Part shown: positions 47,503 through 58,425 of the stretch, one piece after another | Numbering within the stretch: position 1 is the first letter of the stretch | Layout of the letters: each line of letters begins with the position of its first letter | Assembly (NCBI GenBank): GCA_035627375.1 | Contig: DASPLX010000005.1 | Coordinates: forward strand, 5,109-69,108 | Reading direction: 5' to 3' | DNA from: DASPLX01 sp035627375 | GTDB lineage: Bacteria > Pseudomonadota > Gammaproteobacteria > Burkholderiales > Burkholderiaceae_D | DNA: 64,000 nucleotides | The notes under the pieces: model-generated | The model's input: only the letters and a program-made list of their open reading frames with translations | Told to the model about the DNA's origin: nothing | The model's database searches: none | Made by a program: the position numbers and the translations under genes

Positions 47503-48878
47503 TGCTGCGGATCGTTTTTCCCGACGGCTGCCGGGCGGAGAAGCGCTGGATCGCGGACGTGGTGCTGGGCGAGTGGCTCGGTTTGTCCTTCGAGATCGCC
47601 TTCGACGAGGGCAGCGACGTGCGCATCGTTGCACCTGGCGCACCTGGCGCGCGGGGCGAGACGCTGTCCTTGCCGGAAGTCTTCTTCGCGCTCGCCTCCG
47701 CGGCCTGGCTCGGCCGCGCCAGCCTGCCGCCCGAGCCGCTGGCGCAGTGGCGACCCGACCGGTGCGGCTTGCAGCCGCCGTTGCTGCACCCGGCGGTGCC
47801 CGTTCTCTACGGCGTGTCCGAAGAGCCGCATGCCGGACTGCCCATCGATATCTTCGGCTCCGCGTTCTTCATGTTGACGCGCTATGAAGAGGCGGTCTCC
47901 GACTTGCGCGACGGCCACGAGCGTTTTCCGCTCGCGGCTTCCCTGGCGCACCGCTACGGCTTCGTCGAGCGCCCGCTGGTGGACGAGTATGTCGAAATCC
48001 TGTGGGCCGCGCTGGCGCGCCGCTGGCCGCGGCTCGAGCGCAAAACGCGGACCTTCAAGACCGTGGTGAGCTGCGACGTCGACCATCCCTATCATCCGAG
48101 CGCGCGCTCCCTCGGCCGTCTCGCGAAACGGGCGATCGGCGAAGCGATCCGCCGCCGCAGCCTGGCGGCGGCGCTGGCGCCGGTCAGGAACCATATCGCC
48201 AGCAGGCGCGGCGATTGGCGCGGCGATCCCTACTATCACACCGTCGACTGGATGATGGAGGTCAACGAACGCGCCGGCAATACCGTGGCGTTCTACTTCA
48301 TTCCAGAAATCACCGATGCCGCGGTGGACGACACCTGCGCGCTCACCGACCCCGCCGTGATCGCCATGATCCGGCGGATCGCCGCGCGCGGCCATGAGAT
48401 CGGCATCCACCCGGGCTACCGCACCTACCGCAGCAGCGGCAGGATCCGGTCGGGGCTGGACAAGCTGCAACGGCTGCTGCGGCAGCAAGACATCGAGCAG
48501 CGCATCGCCGGCGGCCGCCAGCATTACCTGCGCTGGTCGGTGCATACGCCGGGCGCGTGGGACGCCGCCGGGTTGCACTACGACAGCACGCTTGGTTACG
48601 CCGAGCGGGCGGGATTCCGCTGCGGCACCAGCCGCGAGTTTCCGATGTTCGACCTGTGCGAAAGAAGGGCGCTGCGGCTGCGGCAGCGGCCTTTGATTTG
48701 CATGGAAGTGTCGGTGATCCAGCACATGGGATACGGCGTGACCGAAGCGGCGTGGGCAAAGATGGCGGAATTGAAAGCGATCGTGCGAAAGTTCAATGGC
48801 GACTTCACTTTGCTATGGCATAACTCCGGTTTCGAGGCCGCCGGCGCGAAAGAAATGTATTGCGGCATCATCGCCTGA
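47499..48878 (+). CDS. Polysaccharide-deacetylase-like protein
   Basis: A 459-residue protein of the divergent NodB-type family. Metal-site candidates are VVSCDVDHPYHPS (Asp) and ARGHEIGIHPGYRTY (His), with YDSTLGYAERAGFRCGTSRE and LWHNSGFE later. It probably removes acetyl groups from the polysaccharide or its lipid-linked precursor. No signal peptide is seen, so it is likely cytoplasmic. The start at 47499 overlaps the previous stop as ATGA; ATG 47487 and 47502 are also in frame. Confidence 0.8.
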   Translation: MMLRIVFPDGCRAEKRWIADVVLGEWLGLSFEIAFDEGSDVRIVAPGAPGARGETLSLPEVFFALASAAWLGRASLPPEPLAQWRPDRCGLQPPLLHPAVPVLYGVSEEPHAGLPIDIFGSAFFMLTRYEEAVSDLRDGHERFPLAASLAHRYGFVERPLVDEYVEILWAALARRWPRLERKTRTFKTVVSCDVDHPYHPSARSLGRLAKRAIGEAIRRRSLAAALAPVRNHIASRRGDWRGDPYYHTVDWMMEVNERAGNTVAFYFIPEITDAAVDDTCALTDPAVIAMIRRIAARGHEIGIHPGYRTYRSSGRIRSGLDKLQRLLRQQDIEQRIAGGRQHYLRWSVHTPGAWDAAGLHYDSTLGYAERAGFRCGTSREFPMFDLCERRALRLRQRPLICMEVSVIQHMGYGVTEAAWAKMAELKAIVRKFNGDFTLLWHNSGFEAAGAKEMYCGIIA

Positions 48879-48933
48879 CTTCCGCCCGGCGGCGATGACT
48901 ATAGGCTGACTTCAAGGGAAACAGTGCAAGCTC

Positions 48934-50247
48934 ATGTTTCGTAAATCGATCGCCCGCCCGGCGCCGCCGGCGCTTTCGGCGCATGTGGCATGCGCGGCCT
49001 TCCTGGCCTTGTTCCCCGGGTTCTTCTTCTATCAGTCGGCTCTCGGGGCGGGAGCGATCGGCGCGGTGCTGGGCGGTTATTTCTCCCCGGTCACGCTGGC
49101 CTTCCTGCCCTTCCTGGTGTTCGTCTATCTGCAGGAAACGATGCGCGACCGGCGCTTCCTGACGCGCAACGACTTGAACTTCTGGGCTTTCCTCGTCTTT
49201 TTCGCGCTCGTGGCAGGTTTCAACCATGCGTTCGGCGCGCCGCGCGACGTGGTCATGCATCATGCGTTGGCGATCTCGCACTTCATCGCCGTCTTCATCA
49301 TCTTCCGGCTCGCCGATTTCGAGGCGGCAAGCGTGCGCCGCGTCTGCGTTGCCTGCCTGGCGGGCATGACCGCCATCATCTTCTACATGTCGGTCGACGG
49401 CTTCTTCTATCTGAGGCTGCAGGGTAGCGCGGGCAATGCCGAGGTCGTCGCCACCTACCAGGGCTTCGCGCGTTCTTATCTCGCCACCGCCCTGATCGTG
49501 CTGCCGTTCGCCGGCGCGCTGCCGCTGCGGCTGGGCATGGTTGCGGTGGTGACCGTCGCCCTGTTCATGAACGGTGCGCGCAGCGAACTGATGGCATTTC
49601 TGATCCTGGTGGCGGTCATCGAGGTCTTCCGCGCCGGGAACAAGGGCCGCCGGCTGCTCCTGCTGTCCGCGCTCGTGCTGGCCGGCACGGGCTTGCTGCT
49701 GTATGCCGACCGCTTGATCGACCTGCTCCCGGCGAACCGTTCGCTGCAGTTGCTCGATCTCGCGAACGCCAGTTCGTGGGAGGCGCGCAACTTCCTGTTG
49801 TCGGAAGCGCTGGACACCATCGCCGAGCATCCGCTGCTGGGCGACTACGGCAGTTATTTCCATCTGTTCGCCAGCAGCGGTTCCTATGCGCACAACATTT
49901 TCTCGGCCTGGGTCGATCTCGGCTTCGCCGGCTTCGTCTGGCTGCTTTGCATGATCGTGCTGCCGCTGCGCAGGCTTGGCGCCGCACTCGTCGCCGGGAA
50001 GGAGAGCGCCGGCGCGCGCGGCTTCATGCTGACCTTCAGCCTGCTGTTCGTGACCTTCGTCATGCTGATTGCCGCGAAGAGCTTCACCTACATGATGATC
50101 GGCGCGGCCTTGGGACTCCATGCGCGCTATTCGCATTCCGCCCGTCATTCACGTCACAGAAAAGAAAGCCTTCATGCACAAAGTCGCGCACCTCACTTCC
50201 GTTCACTCCCGCAACGACACGCGGATCTTCGTCAAGCAATGCCGTAG
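48934..50247 (+). CDS. wzy: O-antigen ligase/polymerase-family membrane protein (Wzy-like)
   Basis: A 437-residue protein with about 10-12 membrane helices. The Wzy_C-type periplasmic loop region is near residues 270-330 (SSWEARNFLLSEALDTIAEH, then LLGDYGSYFH and GSYAHNIFSAWVDLGFAGF). This H-N-x(n)-G pattern is typical of O-antigen ligases and Wzy polymerases. It is the likely repeat-unit polymerase. Its last 25 codons overlap the next glycosyltransferase by 74 bp in another frame, and the basic tail (RHSRHRKESLHAQSRAPHF) may be an added read-on. Confidence 0.82.
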   Translation: MFRKSIARPAPPALSAHVACAAFLALFPGFFFYQSALGAGAIGAVLGGYFSPVTLAFLPFLVFVYLQETMRDRRFLTRNDLNFWAFLVFFALVAGFNHAFGAPRDVVMHHALAISHFIAVFIIFRLADFEAASVRRVCVACLAGMTAIIFYMSVDGFFYLRLQGSAGNAEVVATYQGFARSYLATALIVLPFAGALPLRLGMVAVVTVALFMNGARSELMAFLILVAVIEVFRAGNKGRRLLLLSALVLAGTGLLLYADRLIDLLPANRSLQLLDLANASSWEARNFLLSEALDTIAEHPLLGDYGSYFHLFASSGSYAHNIFSAWVDLGFAGFVWLLCMIVLPLRRLGAALVAGKESAGARGFMLTFSLLFVTFVMLIAAKSFTYMMIGAALGLHARYSHSARHSRHRKESLHAQSRAPHFRSLPQRHADLRQAMP

Positions 50248-51277
50248 CCTGGCGTCGAGCGGGTACGACATCACGCTCGTCGTCGCCGACGGCAAGGGCG
50301 ACGAAAGCAGGGAAGGGGTGCGGATCGCCGATGTCGGCCGCCCGCCGGGACGGATCGAGCGCATGCTCCGCACCACGCGGCGGGTGTTCGACAAGGCGGT
50401 GGCACTCGATGCCGACGTCTATCACCTGCACGATCCGGAGCTGCTGCCGACCGGGTTGAGGCTCAAGCGCCTCGGCAAGAAGGTCGTGTTCGACTCGCAC
50501 GAGGATGTGCCGCGGCAGATCCTCGGCAAGCCGTATCTCGATCCGCTGTCGCGCCGCGTCCTGTCGCGCATCGCGGCCCTGTACGAACGCCACGCCTGCG
50601 GCCGCCTCGACGGCGTGGTCGCCGCGACGCCCTTCATCCGCGACAAATTCCTGGCGATCAATGCGCGCACGGTCGATGTCAACAACTTTCCGGTGCTCGG
50701 CGAACTCGACGCAGCCGTTCCCTGGCATGAGAAGAACGACGAGGTTTGCTACGTCGGCGATATCAGCGCCTCGCGCGGCATGCGCGAGATCGTGCGCGCC
50801 TGCGAATACCTGGAGTCGCCGGTCCGCCTGAATCTCGGCGGCCGCTTTTCCGATGCCGTCCTCGAGGCGGACGTCAAGAGCATGGCGGGCTGGCGGCGCG
50901 TCAATGAACTGGGCTTTCTCGACCGCTCCGGCGTCAGGAAGACGCTGGGACGGTCGATCGCGGGCCTGGTGGTGCTGCATCCGCTGATCAATTATCTCGA
51001 TGCCTTGCCGGTGAAGATGTTCGAGTACATGGCGGCTGGCATTCCGGTCATCGCTTCCGATTTTCCGCTCTGGCGCGGCATCGTGGAAGAGGCCGGCTGC
51101 GGCTTGTGCGTCGATCCGCTCGCGCCGCGCGCGATCGCCTCGGCGATCGATCGTCTCCATGCCGATCCGGAAGCGGCACGGCGCATGGGAGAGAACGGTC
51201 GGCGCGCGGTGCGGGAACGATTCAATTGGGCGCTGGAGGAGGAAAAATTCCGCCGCTTCTATGCCGGACTGATGTGA
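50174..51277 (+). CDS. Family 4 glycosyltransferase
   Basis: A 367-residue GT-B enzyme. N-terminal motifs include HLTSVHSRNDTRIFVKQC and DVYHLHDPELLPTGL, and VVFDSHEDVPRQ follows. C-terminal donor-site motifs are LPVKMFEYMAAGIPVIASDF and EAGCGLCVDPLAP, the E-x7-E region of GT4. ATG 50174 is chosen because the fold starts there (MHKVAHLTSVHSRND) and AGAAAG is upstream; an in-frame ATG at 50120 is further inside wzy. It adds one sugar of the repeat unit. Confidence 0.85.
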   Translation: MHKVAHLTSVHSRNDTRIFVKQCRSLASSGYDITLVVADGKGDESREGVRIADVGRPPGRIERMLRTTRRVFDKAVALDADVYHLHDPELLPTGLRLKRLGKKVVFDSHEDVPRQILGKPYLDPLSRRVLSRIAALYERHACGRLDGVVAATPFIRDKFLAINARTVDVNNFPVLGELDAAVPWHEKNDEVCYVGDISASRGMREIVRACEYLESPVRLNLGGRFSDAVLEADVKSMAGWRRVNELGFLDRSGVRKTLGRSIAGLVVLHPLINYLDALPVKMFEYMAAGIPVIASDFPLWRGIVEEAGCGLCVDPLAPRAIASAIDRLHADPEAARRMGENGRRAVRERFNWALEEEKFRRFYAGLM

Positions 51278-51322
51278 CGTTTACGTGGCCGGGAGCCGCC
51301 GTTCCGCGATTCTTCGCGATCG

Positions 51323-51408
51323 ATCGAAAAAACAAATCGAACCCACATCTTTCCCTCTGCAGCGATCGAAATTTCATACTTATTTTTTCCGGGGCGATTC
51401 GGTACATT
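51323..51408 (+). promoter_or_regulatory. Shared exopolysaccharide promoter element, copy 3
   Basis: ATCGAAAAAACAAATCGAA at 51323, ATCGAAATTTCATACTTA at 51365, and a -10-like TACATT at 51403; spacing 42 and 38 bp as in the other two copies. The WbpM-like gene starts 31 bp later. Confidence 0.75.
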
Positions 51409-51438
51409 GGGAGGCAATCGCGGCTCTGAAATCGCCCT

Positions 51439-53496
51439 ATGCCATCATTCACTCCAGACATCGCAAACAGCATCACGACCGGCTTCAGCGCGAGCGTGAC
51501 ATCGTTGAGCCGCCCCGCGAAAGTCGGCGTCATGCTGGGCGCGGATCTCGTCTCGCTGCCGCTATGCTCGGTCATCGCGATGCTGCTGCGGACCGGCGAC
51601 ATCGGCGCGGTTCTCCAGTACGGATTCGCGCCGCATGTCCTGATCGCGCTGGCGACTCTTCCCGCCTTTGCCGCCACCGGCCTGTATGGAGCGATCATCC
51701 GCTTCATCGACCAGAGCCTGCTGACGGCCACCGGCATAGGCCTCGCAGCCGTGGTGGCGTTCGCCTACATCGCATCGACGCTGCTCGATTACCGGCACTT
51801 TCCGCACGGCGTGTTCATGATCTACTGGTTCATCGCGTTTTCCTATGTGGTGAGCTCGCGCCTGCTGGCGCGCGCCTTGCTCCGCAGCGGCAATCCGGGC
51901 CGGCGTGAAGCGCAATGCGTCGCCGCGATCTACGGCGCCGGCGAGGCGGGCACCAAGCTCGCGTTGGCCATGCGTGTGAGCGGCAGGTATCGCGCGGCCT
52001 GCTTCTTCGACGATTTTCCCGCGCTCGACAATCGCAGCGCGGCCGGCTTGAAGGTGTTCCATTCGGAACGTCTCGCGGAGGTCGTGCGCCAGCGCGGCGT
52101 CGAATTGATCGTGATCGCGATTCCTTCGGCGACGCCGGTGCAGTTGCGCGAGATCCTGGCGCGAGTGCGCAAGGCGAACGTGCCGGTGAAGATCCTGTGC
52201 AGCCTGCTGGAGCTGGCCGACGAGGAAATCTCCACGCAATCGATACGCGAGATCAAGATCGACGACCTGCTGGGACGGGAACCGATCCGTCCGCATCCGG
52301 AACTGTTCGCCAGGTGCGTGCGCCATCAGAATATCCTGGTCACCGGCGCCGGAGGCTCGATCGGCAGCGAACTGTGCCGCCAGATCATGACGCTCGCGCC
52401 GGCCAGCCTGCATCTGCTCGACCATTCCGAGCACGCGCTCTACAACATCGAACAGGAATTGCGCGGCCGCTTTCCCGGAGCGCAGATCCATCCGCATCTC
52501 GGCACGGTGTGCGACGTGCGCGTGGTCGAGCGCATCATGGCGGAAAGCGCGATCGATACCGTCTACCATGCCGCTGCCTACAAGCATGTTCCGCTGGTGG
52601 AGCACAACATGGCGGAAGGCATCCGGAACAATGTTTTGGGCGCGGAAGTCGTGGCCGAGGCCGCCGCGAAGTTCCGGGTGAAGACCTGCGTGCTGGTTTC
52701 CACCGACAAGGCGGTGCGTCCCACCAGCATCATGGGCGCCAGCAAGCGGATCGCCGAATTGATCTTCCAGGCGGCCGCGATCAAGTCGCTCAAATCGGCG
52801 GCCGGCACCAAGTTTTGCATGGTGCGCTTCGGCAACGTGCTGGGCTCTTCCGGCTCGGTCGTGCCGCTGTTCAAGCGCCAGATCGAAGCCGGCGGCCCCA
52901 TCACCGTCACCCATCCCGATGTCGTCCGCTATTTCATGTCGATTTCCGAGGCTTCGCAGCTCGTGGTGCAAGCCGGCGCGATGGCGAAGGGCGGCGACGT
53001 CTTCGTCATGGACATGGGCGAGCAGGTCCGGATCGTCGATCTCGCGCGCACGATGATCGCGATGTGCGGATTGAGCGAGAAGAGCGCGGCCAATCCCGAC
53101 GGCGATATCGAGATCCGCTACGTCGGGCTGCGCCCCGGAGAAAAGCTCTACGAGGAATTGTTCGCCGGGAACGACGCGATCCCGAGCCGGCATCCGCGCA
53201 TCATGACGACCACCGAGTACGTCATCGAGCCGGAGACGCTGGAGCAGCAGGTGGCTTACCTCAAGGTGGCTTGCGCCACCAACGACAAGGCGATGATCCG
53301 CTTCCTGGTGCAGAAGCTGGTGCAGGGCTACAAGCCGGAAGAAGCGGAGGGAGCGGAGCAGGGAGAGAGCGGGGAAAGGGCGGAACGGGGTGCGAGCAGA
53401 ACCCGCCAGATCCGGCCCGCCTTCGAGTACAAGTTCGGGCCGGTGCTCAACCGCCGGCCCATGCAGTTGAACGATAGATTGCGTCCGAACCAATGA
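51439..53496 (+). CDS. Membrane nucleotide-sugar 4,6-dehydratase (WbpM/CapD-like)
   Basis: A 685-residue protein. Four N-terminal membrane helices (about 25-140) are followed by a vestigial nucleotide-binding domain and a catalytic SDR domain. The SDR part has [35 protein letters not shown] with the Ser-Met-Lys type active site, and [17 protein letters not shown]. It should convert UDP-GlcNAc to UDP-4-keto-6-deoxy-GlcNAc (or analogue). With the DegT aminotransferase at 58418 and the initiating transferase at 59563, a bacillosamine- or QuiNAc4N-type first sugar is plausible. It is the first gene of the second long operon, under the box-3 promoter. Confidence 0.88.
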   Translation: MPSFTPDIANSITTGFSASVTSLSRPAKVGVMLGADLVSLPLCSVIAMLLRTGDIGAVLQYGFAPHVLIALATLPAFAATGLYGAIIRFIDQSLLTATGIGLAAVVAFAYIASTLLDYRHFPHGVFMIYWFIAFSYVVSSRLLARALLRSGNPGRREAQCVAAIYGAGEAGTKLALAMRVSGRYRAACFFDDFPALDNRSAAGLKVFHSERLAEVVRQRGVELIVIAIPSATPVQLREILARVRKANVPVKILCSLLELADEEISTQSIREIKIDDLLGREPIRPHPELFARCVRHQNILVTGAGGSIGSELCRQIMTLAPASLHLLDHSEHALYNIEQELRGRFPGAQIHPHLGTVCDVRVVERIMAESAIDTVYHAAAYKHVPLVEHNMAEGIRNNVLGAEVVAEAAAKFRVKTCVLVSTDKAVRPTSIMGASKRIAELIFQAAAIKSLKSAAGTKFCMVRFGNVLGSSGSVVPLFKRQIEAGGPITVTHPDVVRYFMSISEASQLVVQAGAMAKGGDVFVMDMGEQVRIVDLARTMIAMCGLSEKSAANPDGDIEIRYVGLRPGEKLYEELFAGNDAIPSRHPRIMTTTEYVIEPETLEQQVAYLKVACATNDKAMIRFLVQKLVQGYKPEEAEGAEQGESGERAERGASRTRQIRPAFEYKFGPVLNRRPMQLNDRLRPNQ

Positions 53497-53507
53497 AAGA
53501 GAGACCT

Positions 53508-54863
53508 ATGCATCTTCACGAAGTGACGAATCCGGGTTTTCTGCAGGGCCGCACGGAACTGTTGGAGAAACTGATCACGAAATTCGAAAAGCGCACGGCG
53601 GTGATCGGCATCGTCGGCCTCGGCTATGTCGGCTTGCCGCTGCTGCTGCGTTACGCCTACGCGGGCTTCAAGGTCGTCGGCTTCGATATCGATGCCGACA
53701 AGGTGCGCAAGCTGAATCAAGGGGAAAGCTACATCGCGCATATCGCGGCGAAGTCGATCCAGGATGCGCGCGAGCGCGGTTTCCAGGCGACCGGCGATTA
53801 TTCGCGCGTGACGGAAGCGGATGCGCTCATCATCTGCGTGCCGACGCCGCTCAACGCCTATCGCGAGCCGGACCTGAGCTTCATCCTGAACACGGCCGAC
53901 GCGCTGCTGCCGCATATGCGCCCCGGCCAGGTCATGTCGCTGGAAAGCACCACCTATCCCGGCACGACCGACGAGGAATTGAAGACCCGGCTGGAGGCGC
54001 GCGGATTCGCCGTCGGCGAGGAGGTGTTCCTGGTGTTTTCGCCGGAACGCGAGGACCCGGGCAATCCGCATTTCAAGACACGCTCGATTCCCAAGGTGGT
54101 GGGCGGGACGACGCCCGCCTGCCGCGAGGCCGGCGTCGCGCTCTACAAGGCGGCGGTCGATACGGTGGTGCCGGTCAGCTCGACGCGCGCCGCGGAGCTG
54201 ACCAAGCTGCTCGAGAACATCCACCGCGCCGTCAACATCGGCCTGATCAACGAGATGAAGATCATCGCCGACCGCATGGATATCGACATCCACGAAGTCA
54301 TCCATGCCGCCGCCACCAAGCCGTTCGGCTTCACGCCGTATTTCCCGGGACCCGGCCTGGGCGGCCATTGCATCCCGATCGATCCGTTCTACCTCACCTG
54401 GAAGGCGCGCCAATACGGCTTGCATACGCGCTTCATCGAGCTGGCCGGCGAGATCAACAGCGACATGCCGTACTGGGTCGTCAACAAGGTGGCCGACGCC
54501 TTGAACGAGCGCGGACGCGCGATCAAGGGCAGCCGCATCCTGGTGCTGGGCATCGCCTACAAGAAGAATGTGGACGACATGCGCGAGTCGCCCTCGGTCA
54601 AGCTGATGGAACTGCTGCGCGACAAGGGCGCCCGCATCGCCTATTCCGATCCGCACGTGCCGGTGTTCCCGAAGATGCGCGAGCACCATTTCGAGCTTTC
54701 CAGCGAGCCGATCACGCGCGAGTCGGTCGCGTCCTACGACCTGGTGCTGCTGGCGACCAACCACAGCGCGTTCGACTACGACTTGATCCAGAAGCATGCC
54801 AAGGTGATCGTCGATACGCGCGGCGTGTACCCGGTCGGCTTGCCGAATGTCGTCAAATCGTGA
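53508..54863 (+). CDS. wbpA: UDP-N-acetylglucosamine 6-dehydrogenase (WbpA-like)
   Basis: A 451-residue nucleotide-sugar dehydrogenase. It has the NAD-binding site [32 protein letters not shown], and [16 protein letters not shown] with the catalytic Cys, and a C-terminal [17 protein letters not shown] region. It oxidises C6 of UDP-GlcNAc twice to UDP-GlcNAcA, the first step towards diacetamido-uronic acids. ATG 53508 has AAAGAGAG upstream; ATG 53493 overlapping the previous stop is the alternative. Confidence 0.9.
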   Translation: MHLHEVTNPGFLQGRTELLEKLITKFEKRTAVIGIVGLGYVGLPLLLRYAYAGFKVVGFDIDADKVRKLNQGESYIAHIAAKSIQDARERGFQATGDYSRVTEADALIICVPTPLNAYREPDLSFILNTADALLPHMRPGQVMSLESTTYPGTTDEELKTRLEARGFAVGEEVFLVFSPEREDPGNPHFKTRSIPKVVGGTTPACREAGVALYKAAVDTVVPVSSTRAAELTKLLENIHRAVNIGLINEMKIIADRMDIDIHEVIHAAATKPFGFTPYFPGPGLGGHCIPIDPFYLTWKARQYGLHTRFIELAGEINSDMPYWVVNKVADALNERGRAIKGSRILVLGIAYKKNVDDMRESPSVKLMELLRDKGARIAYSDPHVPVFPKMREHHFELSSEPITRESVASYDLVLLATNHSAFDYDLIQKHAKVIVDTRGVYPVGLPNVVKS

Positions 54864-54878
54864 ACTGAAAGAGGATTC

Positions 54879-55952
54879 ATGAATCACTTTTCGCATGCCT
54901 CGGCCGATCGCGGGATCGACCGGGAGATCCGGTTCGCCTTGGTCGGTTGCGGCCGGATCGCCAAGAACCACTTCAATGCCATCAAGCACCATCGCGAGTA
55001 CTGTTCCCTCGCTGGCGTGTGCGACATCGACGGCCGGGCGCTGGAGGAGGCGGCGGACCTGACCGGCGCCAGGCCCTACCGCTCGCTGTCGGCGATGCTG
55101 GAGGATTGCCCGGCGGACGCTTACATCCTGACCACGCCGTCGGGCCTGCATTCGAGCCAGGCGATCCGGATCGCCGAGGCGGGCCGCCACGTGATCACGG
55201 AGAAGCCGATGGCGACGCGCTGGAAGGACGGCCAGCGCATGGTCGCCGCCTGCGACGAGGCCGGCGTGAAGCTGTTCGTGGTCAAGCAGAACCGCCGCAA
55301 TCCGACGCTGCAACTGCTGAAGAAGGCGCTCGACGAGCGCCGTTTCGGGCGCATCTACATGGTGAACCTGAACGTGTTCTGGACCCGTCCGCAGGAATAC
55401 TACGACAGCGCCGGCTGGCGCGGCACCTGGGAATACGACGGCGGCGCCTTCATGAACCAGGCCAGCCATTACGTCGATTTGATCGATTGGCTGATCGGCC
55501 CGGTCGAGAGCCTGCATGCCTTCACCGCGACGCTGGAGCGCGACATCGAGGTGGAAGACACCGGCGTCCTGAGCCTGCGCTGGCGCAACGGCGCGCTCGG
55601 CACCTTGAACGTGACCATGCTGACTTATCCGAAGAACCTGGAGGGCAGCATCACGATACTCGGCGAGAAGGGAACGGTGCGCATCGGCGGCGTGGCGCTG
55701 AACGAAGTGCAGCATTGGGAATTCGCCGACAAGCGGCAGGAGGACGAAGCGGTGCATGCGGCCAGCTACCAGACCTCATCGGTGTACGGCTTCGGGCATA
55801 TCCAGTATTACGAGAACGTCATCCAGGCGCTGCGCGGCGAGGCCGCGCCGGAGACGGACGGGCGGGAAGGGCTCAGGAGCCTGGAAATCCTGATCGCCGC
55901 CTATCTGTCGGCGCGCGACGGCAAGCGCATCGCCTTGCCGATGGAGTATTGA
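54879..55952 (+). CDS. wbpB: UDP-GlcNAcA 3-dehydrogenase (WbpB-like, Gfo/Idh/MocA)
   Basis: A 357-residue oxidoreductase with the N-terminal Rossmann motif [29 protein letters not shown] with the catalytic-loop EKP, and [20 protein letters not shown] typical of WbpB-like enzymes. It oxidises C3 of UDP-GlcNAcA, giving the substrate for the transaminase half of the next gene. AGAGGA precedes the start at about 5 bases. It is the second of four enzymes for UDP-GlcNAc(3NAc)A. Confidence 0.9.
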   Translation: MNHFSHASADRGIDREIRFALVGCGRIAKNHFNAIKHHREYCSLAGVCDIDGRALEEAADLTGARPYRSLSAMLEDCPADAYILTTPSGLHSSQAIRIAEAGRHVITEKPMATRWKDGQRMVAACDEAGVKLFVVKQNRRNPTLQLLKKALDERRFGRIYMVNLNVFWTRPQEYYDSAGWRGTWEYDGGAFMNQASHYVDLIDWLIGPVESLHAFTATLERDIEVEDTGVLSLRWRNGALGTLNVTMLTYPKNLEGSITILGEKGTVRIGGVALNEVQHWEFADKRQEDEAVHAASYQTSSVYGFGHIQYYENVIQALRGEAAPETDGREGLRSLEILIAAYLSARDGKRIALPMEY

Positions 55953-55953
55953 C

Positions 55954-57678
55954 ATGCAGACCGTCATTCACTCGAGCGCCATCGTCGACGACGGCGCGCA
56001 ACTCGGCGAAGGCACCCGGGTCTGGCATTTTTCGCACGTCTGCTCCGGCGCGCGCATCGGCCGCGCCTGCTCGCTGGGACAGAACGTGTTCGTCGGCAAC
56101 GACGTGGTCGTCGGCGACAATGTGAAGATCCAGAACAATGTCTCCATCTACGACGCGGTGACCATCGAGGACGACGTGTTCTGCGGCCCCAGCATGGTGT
56201 TCACCAACGTCTACAATCCGCGCTCGGCGGTGCCGCGCAAGGACGAGTACCGAAAGACCCTGATCCGGCGCGGCGCCACGCTCGGCGCGAATTGCACCAT
56301 CGTCTGCGGCGTCACGGTCGGCGAATACGCGTTCGTGGCGGCCGGCGCGGTAGTCAACCGCGACGTCCCGGCCCACGCCATGATGGCCGGCGTGCCGGCC
56401 AGGCGCATCGGCTGGATGAGCCGGCACGGCGAGCGGCTCGACCTGCCGCTCGACGGCGAAGGCGAGGCGTCCTGCCCCGGCACCGGCGAACGCTATGTCT
56501 TGCGCGACGGCGTCTGCGCGCTCGCGTCCGAAGCCGAGGCGGCGGGCGGCGGGGACGAGAAGATGGAATTCATCGATCTCAAGACCCAATATCGGCTGCT
56601 GCGTCCGGCCATCCAGGAACGCATCCAGGCGGTGCTCGACCACGGCCAGTACATCATGGGGCCGGAAGTCGAGGAACTGGAACGCCGGCTGGCCGAATTC
56701 ACCGGCGCCCGCCACTGCATCACCGTCGCCTCCGGCACCGAAGCCTTGCTGATCTCGCTGATGGCGCTCGGCATCCAGCCGGGCGACGAGGTGATCACGA
56801 CGGCGTTCTCGTTCGTCGCCAGCGCCGAAGTGATCGCGCTGCTGGGCGCGCGGCCGGTCTTCGTCGATATCGAAGCCGATACCTGCAACATCGACGCCGC
56901 CCTGATCGAGGAAAGGATCACGCCGAGGACACGCGCCATCATGCCGGTCTCGCTGTATGGGCAGCCGGCCGACATGGAGGCGATCAACCTGCTCGCGGAA
57001 CGTCACGGCATCGCGGTGATCGAGGATGCGGCGCAGAGCTTCGGCGCGACTTACCAAGGGCTCCGCAGCTGCAACCTGTCGACCATCGGCTGCACCAGCT
57101 TCTTCCCGAGCAAGCCCCTGGGCTGCTATGGCGACGGCGGCGCCATCTTCACCAGCGACGCCGTGCTGGCGCAAGCCATGCGCGAGATCCGCGTCCACGG
57201 GCAGTCGCGGCGCTATGTGCATACGCGGCTCGGCGTGGGCGGGCGCATGGATACCTTGCAATGCGCGATCGTGCTGGCCAAGCTGGAACGCTTCGAGCGG
57301 GAGCTGGAGCTGCGGCGCGAGATCGCCGCGCTGTACGACGAACTGCTCGACGGCCGCGTCGAACTGGTGCGTCCGCGGCCGGACCGCGGCAGCGCCTATG
57401 CGCAATACACCATTGTCGTGGAACAGCGCGAGGCGATACAGGCGCATCTGAAGGAATTGCATATTCCGACGGCGGTGCATTATCCGGTGCCGATCCCGCA
57501 GCAGCCGGCCTATGCGCAGTTCCTGCCGCCTTCGAAGGATGCGCATTGCCTGGTCGCCGCAGACATGGCGCGCAAGGTGCTGAGCCTGCCGATGGGGCCC
57601 TACCTGCGCCGCGAACAGGTGGAGCGGGTGGCGCAGGCGGTGCTCGCGGCGGCGGCCGGCCTGGATCGGAGGCGATGA
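55954..57678 (+). CDS. Fused acetyltransferase-aminotransferase (WbpD-WbpE)
   Basis: A 574-residue fusion. Residues about 1-190 are a left-handed beta-helix acetyltransferase (WbpD type) with hexapeptide rungs such as [20 protein letters not shown] and [20 protein letters not shown]. From about 206 a DegT/DnrJ PLP aminotransferase (WbpE type) begins at [19 protein letters not shown]. It has [29 protein letters not shown] and the PLP Lys in [14 protein letters not shown]. The two halves catalyse consecutive steps: 3-amination of the 3-keto intermediate, then N-acetylation. A short Ala/Glu/Gly linker joins them. Start ATG 55954 follows the wbpB TGA by one base. Confidence 0.9.
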   Translation: MQTVIHSSAIVDDGAQLGEGTRVWHFSHVCSGARIGRACSLGQNVFVGNDVVVGDNVKIQNNVSIYDAVTIEDDVFCGPSMVFTNVYNPRSAVPRKDEYRKTLIRRGATLGANCTIVCGVTVGEYAFVAAGAVVNRDVPAHAMMAGVPARRIGWMSRHGERLDLPLDGEGEASCPGTGERYVLRDGVCALASEAEAAGGGDEKMEFIDLKTQYRLLRPAIQERIQAVLDHGQYIMGPEVEELERRLAEFTGARHCITVASGTEALLISLMALGIQPGDEVITTAFSFVASAEVIALLGARPVFVDIEADTCNIDAALIEERITPRTRAIMPVSLYGQPADMEAINLLAERHGIAVIEDAAQSFGATYQGLRSCNLSTIGCTSFFPSKPLGCYGDGGAIFTSDAVLAQAMREIRVHGQSRRYVHTRLGVGGRMDTLQCAIVLAKLERFERELELRREIAALYDELLDGRVELVRPRPDRGSAYAQYTIVVEQREAIQAHLKELHIPTAVHYPVPIPQQPAYAQFLPPSKDAHCLVAADMARKVLSLPMGPYLRREQVERVAQAVLAAAAGLDRRR

Positions 57679-58425
57679 ATGGCCGATAGCCGGTACCAGG
57701 CGGAATTGGACGCCATCGCCGCGCGCTACACCCTGCGCGAACTGAACGGCAGCGTGGAACGCTATTCCTGGCTCCGGCCGGAGGTACATCTGGCCGCCTG
57801 CGAGCGCGACCGGGCGATACTGCGGCTCTTTGCGGGAATCGGCCTGAAGGATTTGTCGCGCGTGTCGCTGCTGGAAGTCGGCTGCGGCGGCGGCGGCAAC
57901 CTGCTGCGCTTCCTGCAGTGGGGGTTCGATCCGGTGCGCCTGGTCGGGAACGAATTGCTGCCGGACCGCCTGGACATGGCGCGCCGCCGGTTGCCGCAAC
58001 AGGTGCGGCTGATCGGCGGCGACGCCTCGACGCTGGATGGCGAACGGCTCGGCGGCCGCGGCTTCGACATCGTCTATCAATCGACCGTGTTTTCCTCGAT
58101 CCTCGACGATGCGTTGCAGGCGCAGCTGGCGCAACGCATGTGGACCCTGGCGCGGCCCGGCGGCGGCGTGCTCTGGTACGACTTCCGGGTCGACAATCCG
58201 CGCAACCGCGACGTGCGCGGCGTGCCGTTGCGCCGCATCCGCGAGCTGTTTCCCCAAAGCGTGCCGGTGGTGCGGCGCGTGACGTTGGCGCCGCCGATCG
58301 CGCGGGCGCTGGCGCGCGCCGCCCCTCGTTGCGCCGCCGCCCTCTACGCGGCCTGCAATGCGCTGCCCGCGCTGCGCACGCATCTGTTGTGCTGGATACC
58401 CAAGGAGACTGTTTCCCATGAGTGA
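57679..58425 (+). CDS. Class I SAM-dependent methyltransferase
   Basis: The protein has 248 residues. Motif I is [19 protein letters not shown], with [19 protein letters not shown] as motif II and [17 protein letters not shown] as the post-motif region. It probably methylates a sugar of the repeat unit. GGAGG lies 5 bases before ATG 57679. It overlaps the downstream aminotransferase by 8 bp. Confidence 0.82.
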   Translation: MADSRYQAELDAIAARYTLRELNGSVERYSWLRPEVHLAACERDRAILRLFAGIGLKDLSRVSLLEVGCGGGGNLLRFLQWGFDPVRLVGNELLPDRLDMARRRLPQQVRLIGGDASTLDGERLGGRGFDIVYQSTVFSSILDDALQAQLAQRMWTLARPGGGVLWYDFRVDNPRNRDVRGVPLRRIRELFPQSVPVVRRVTLAPPIARALARAAPRCAAALYAACNALPALRTHLLCWIPKETVSHE

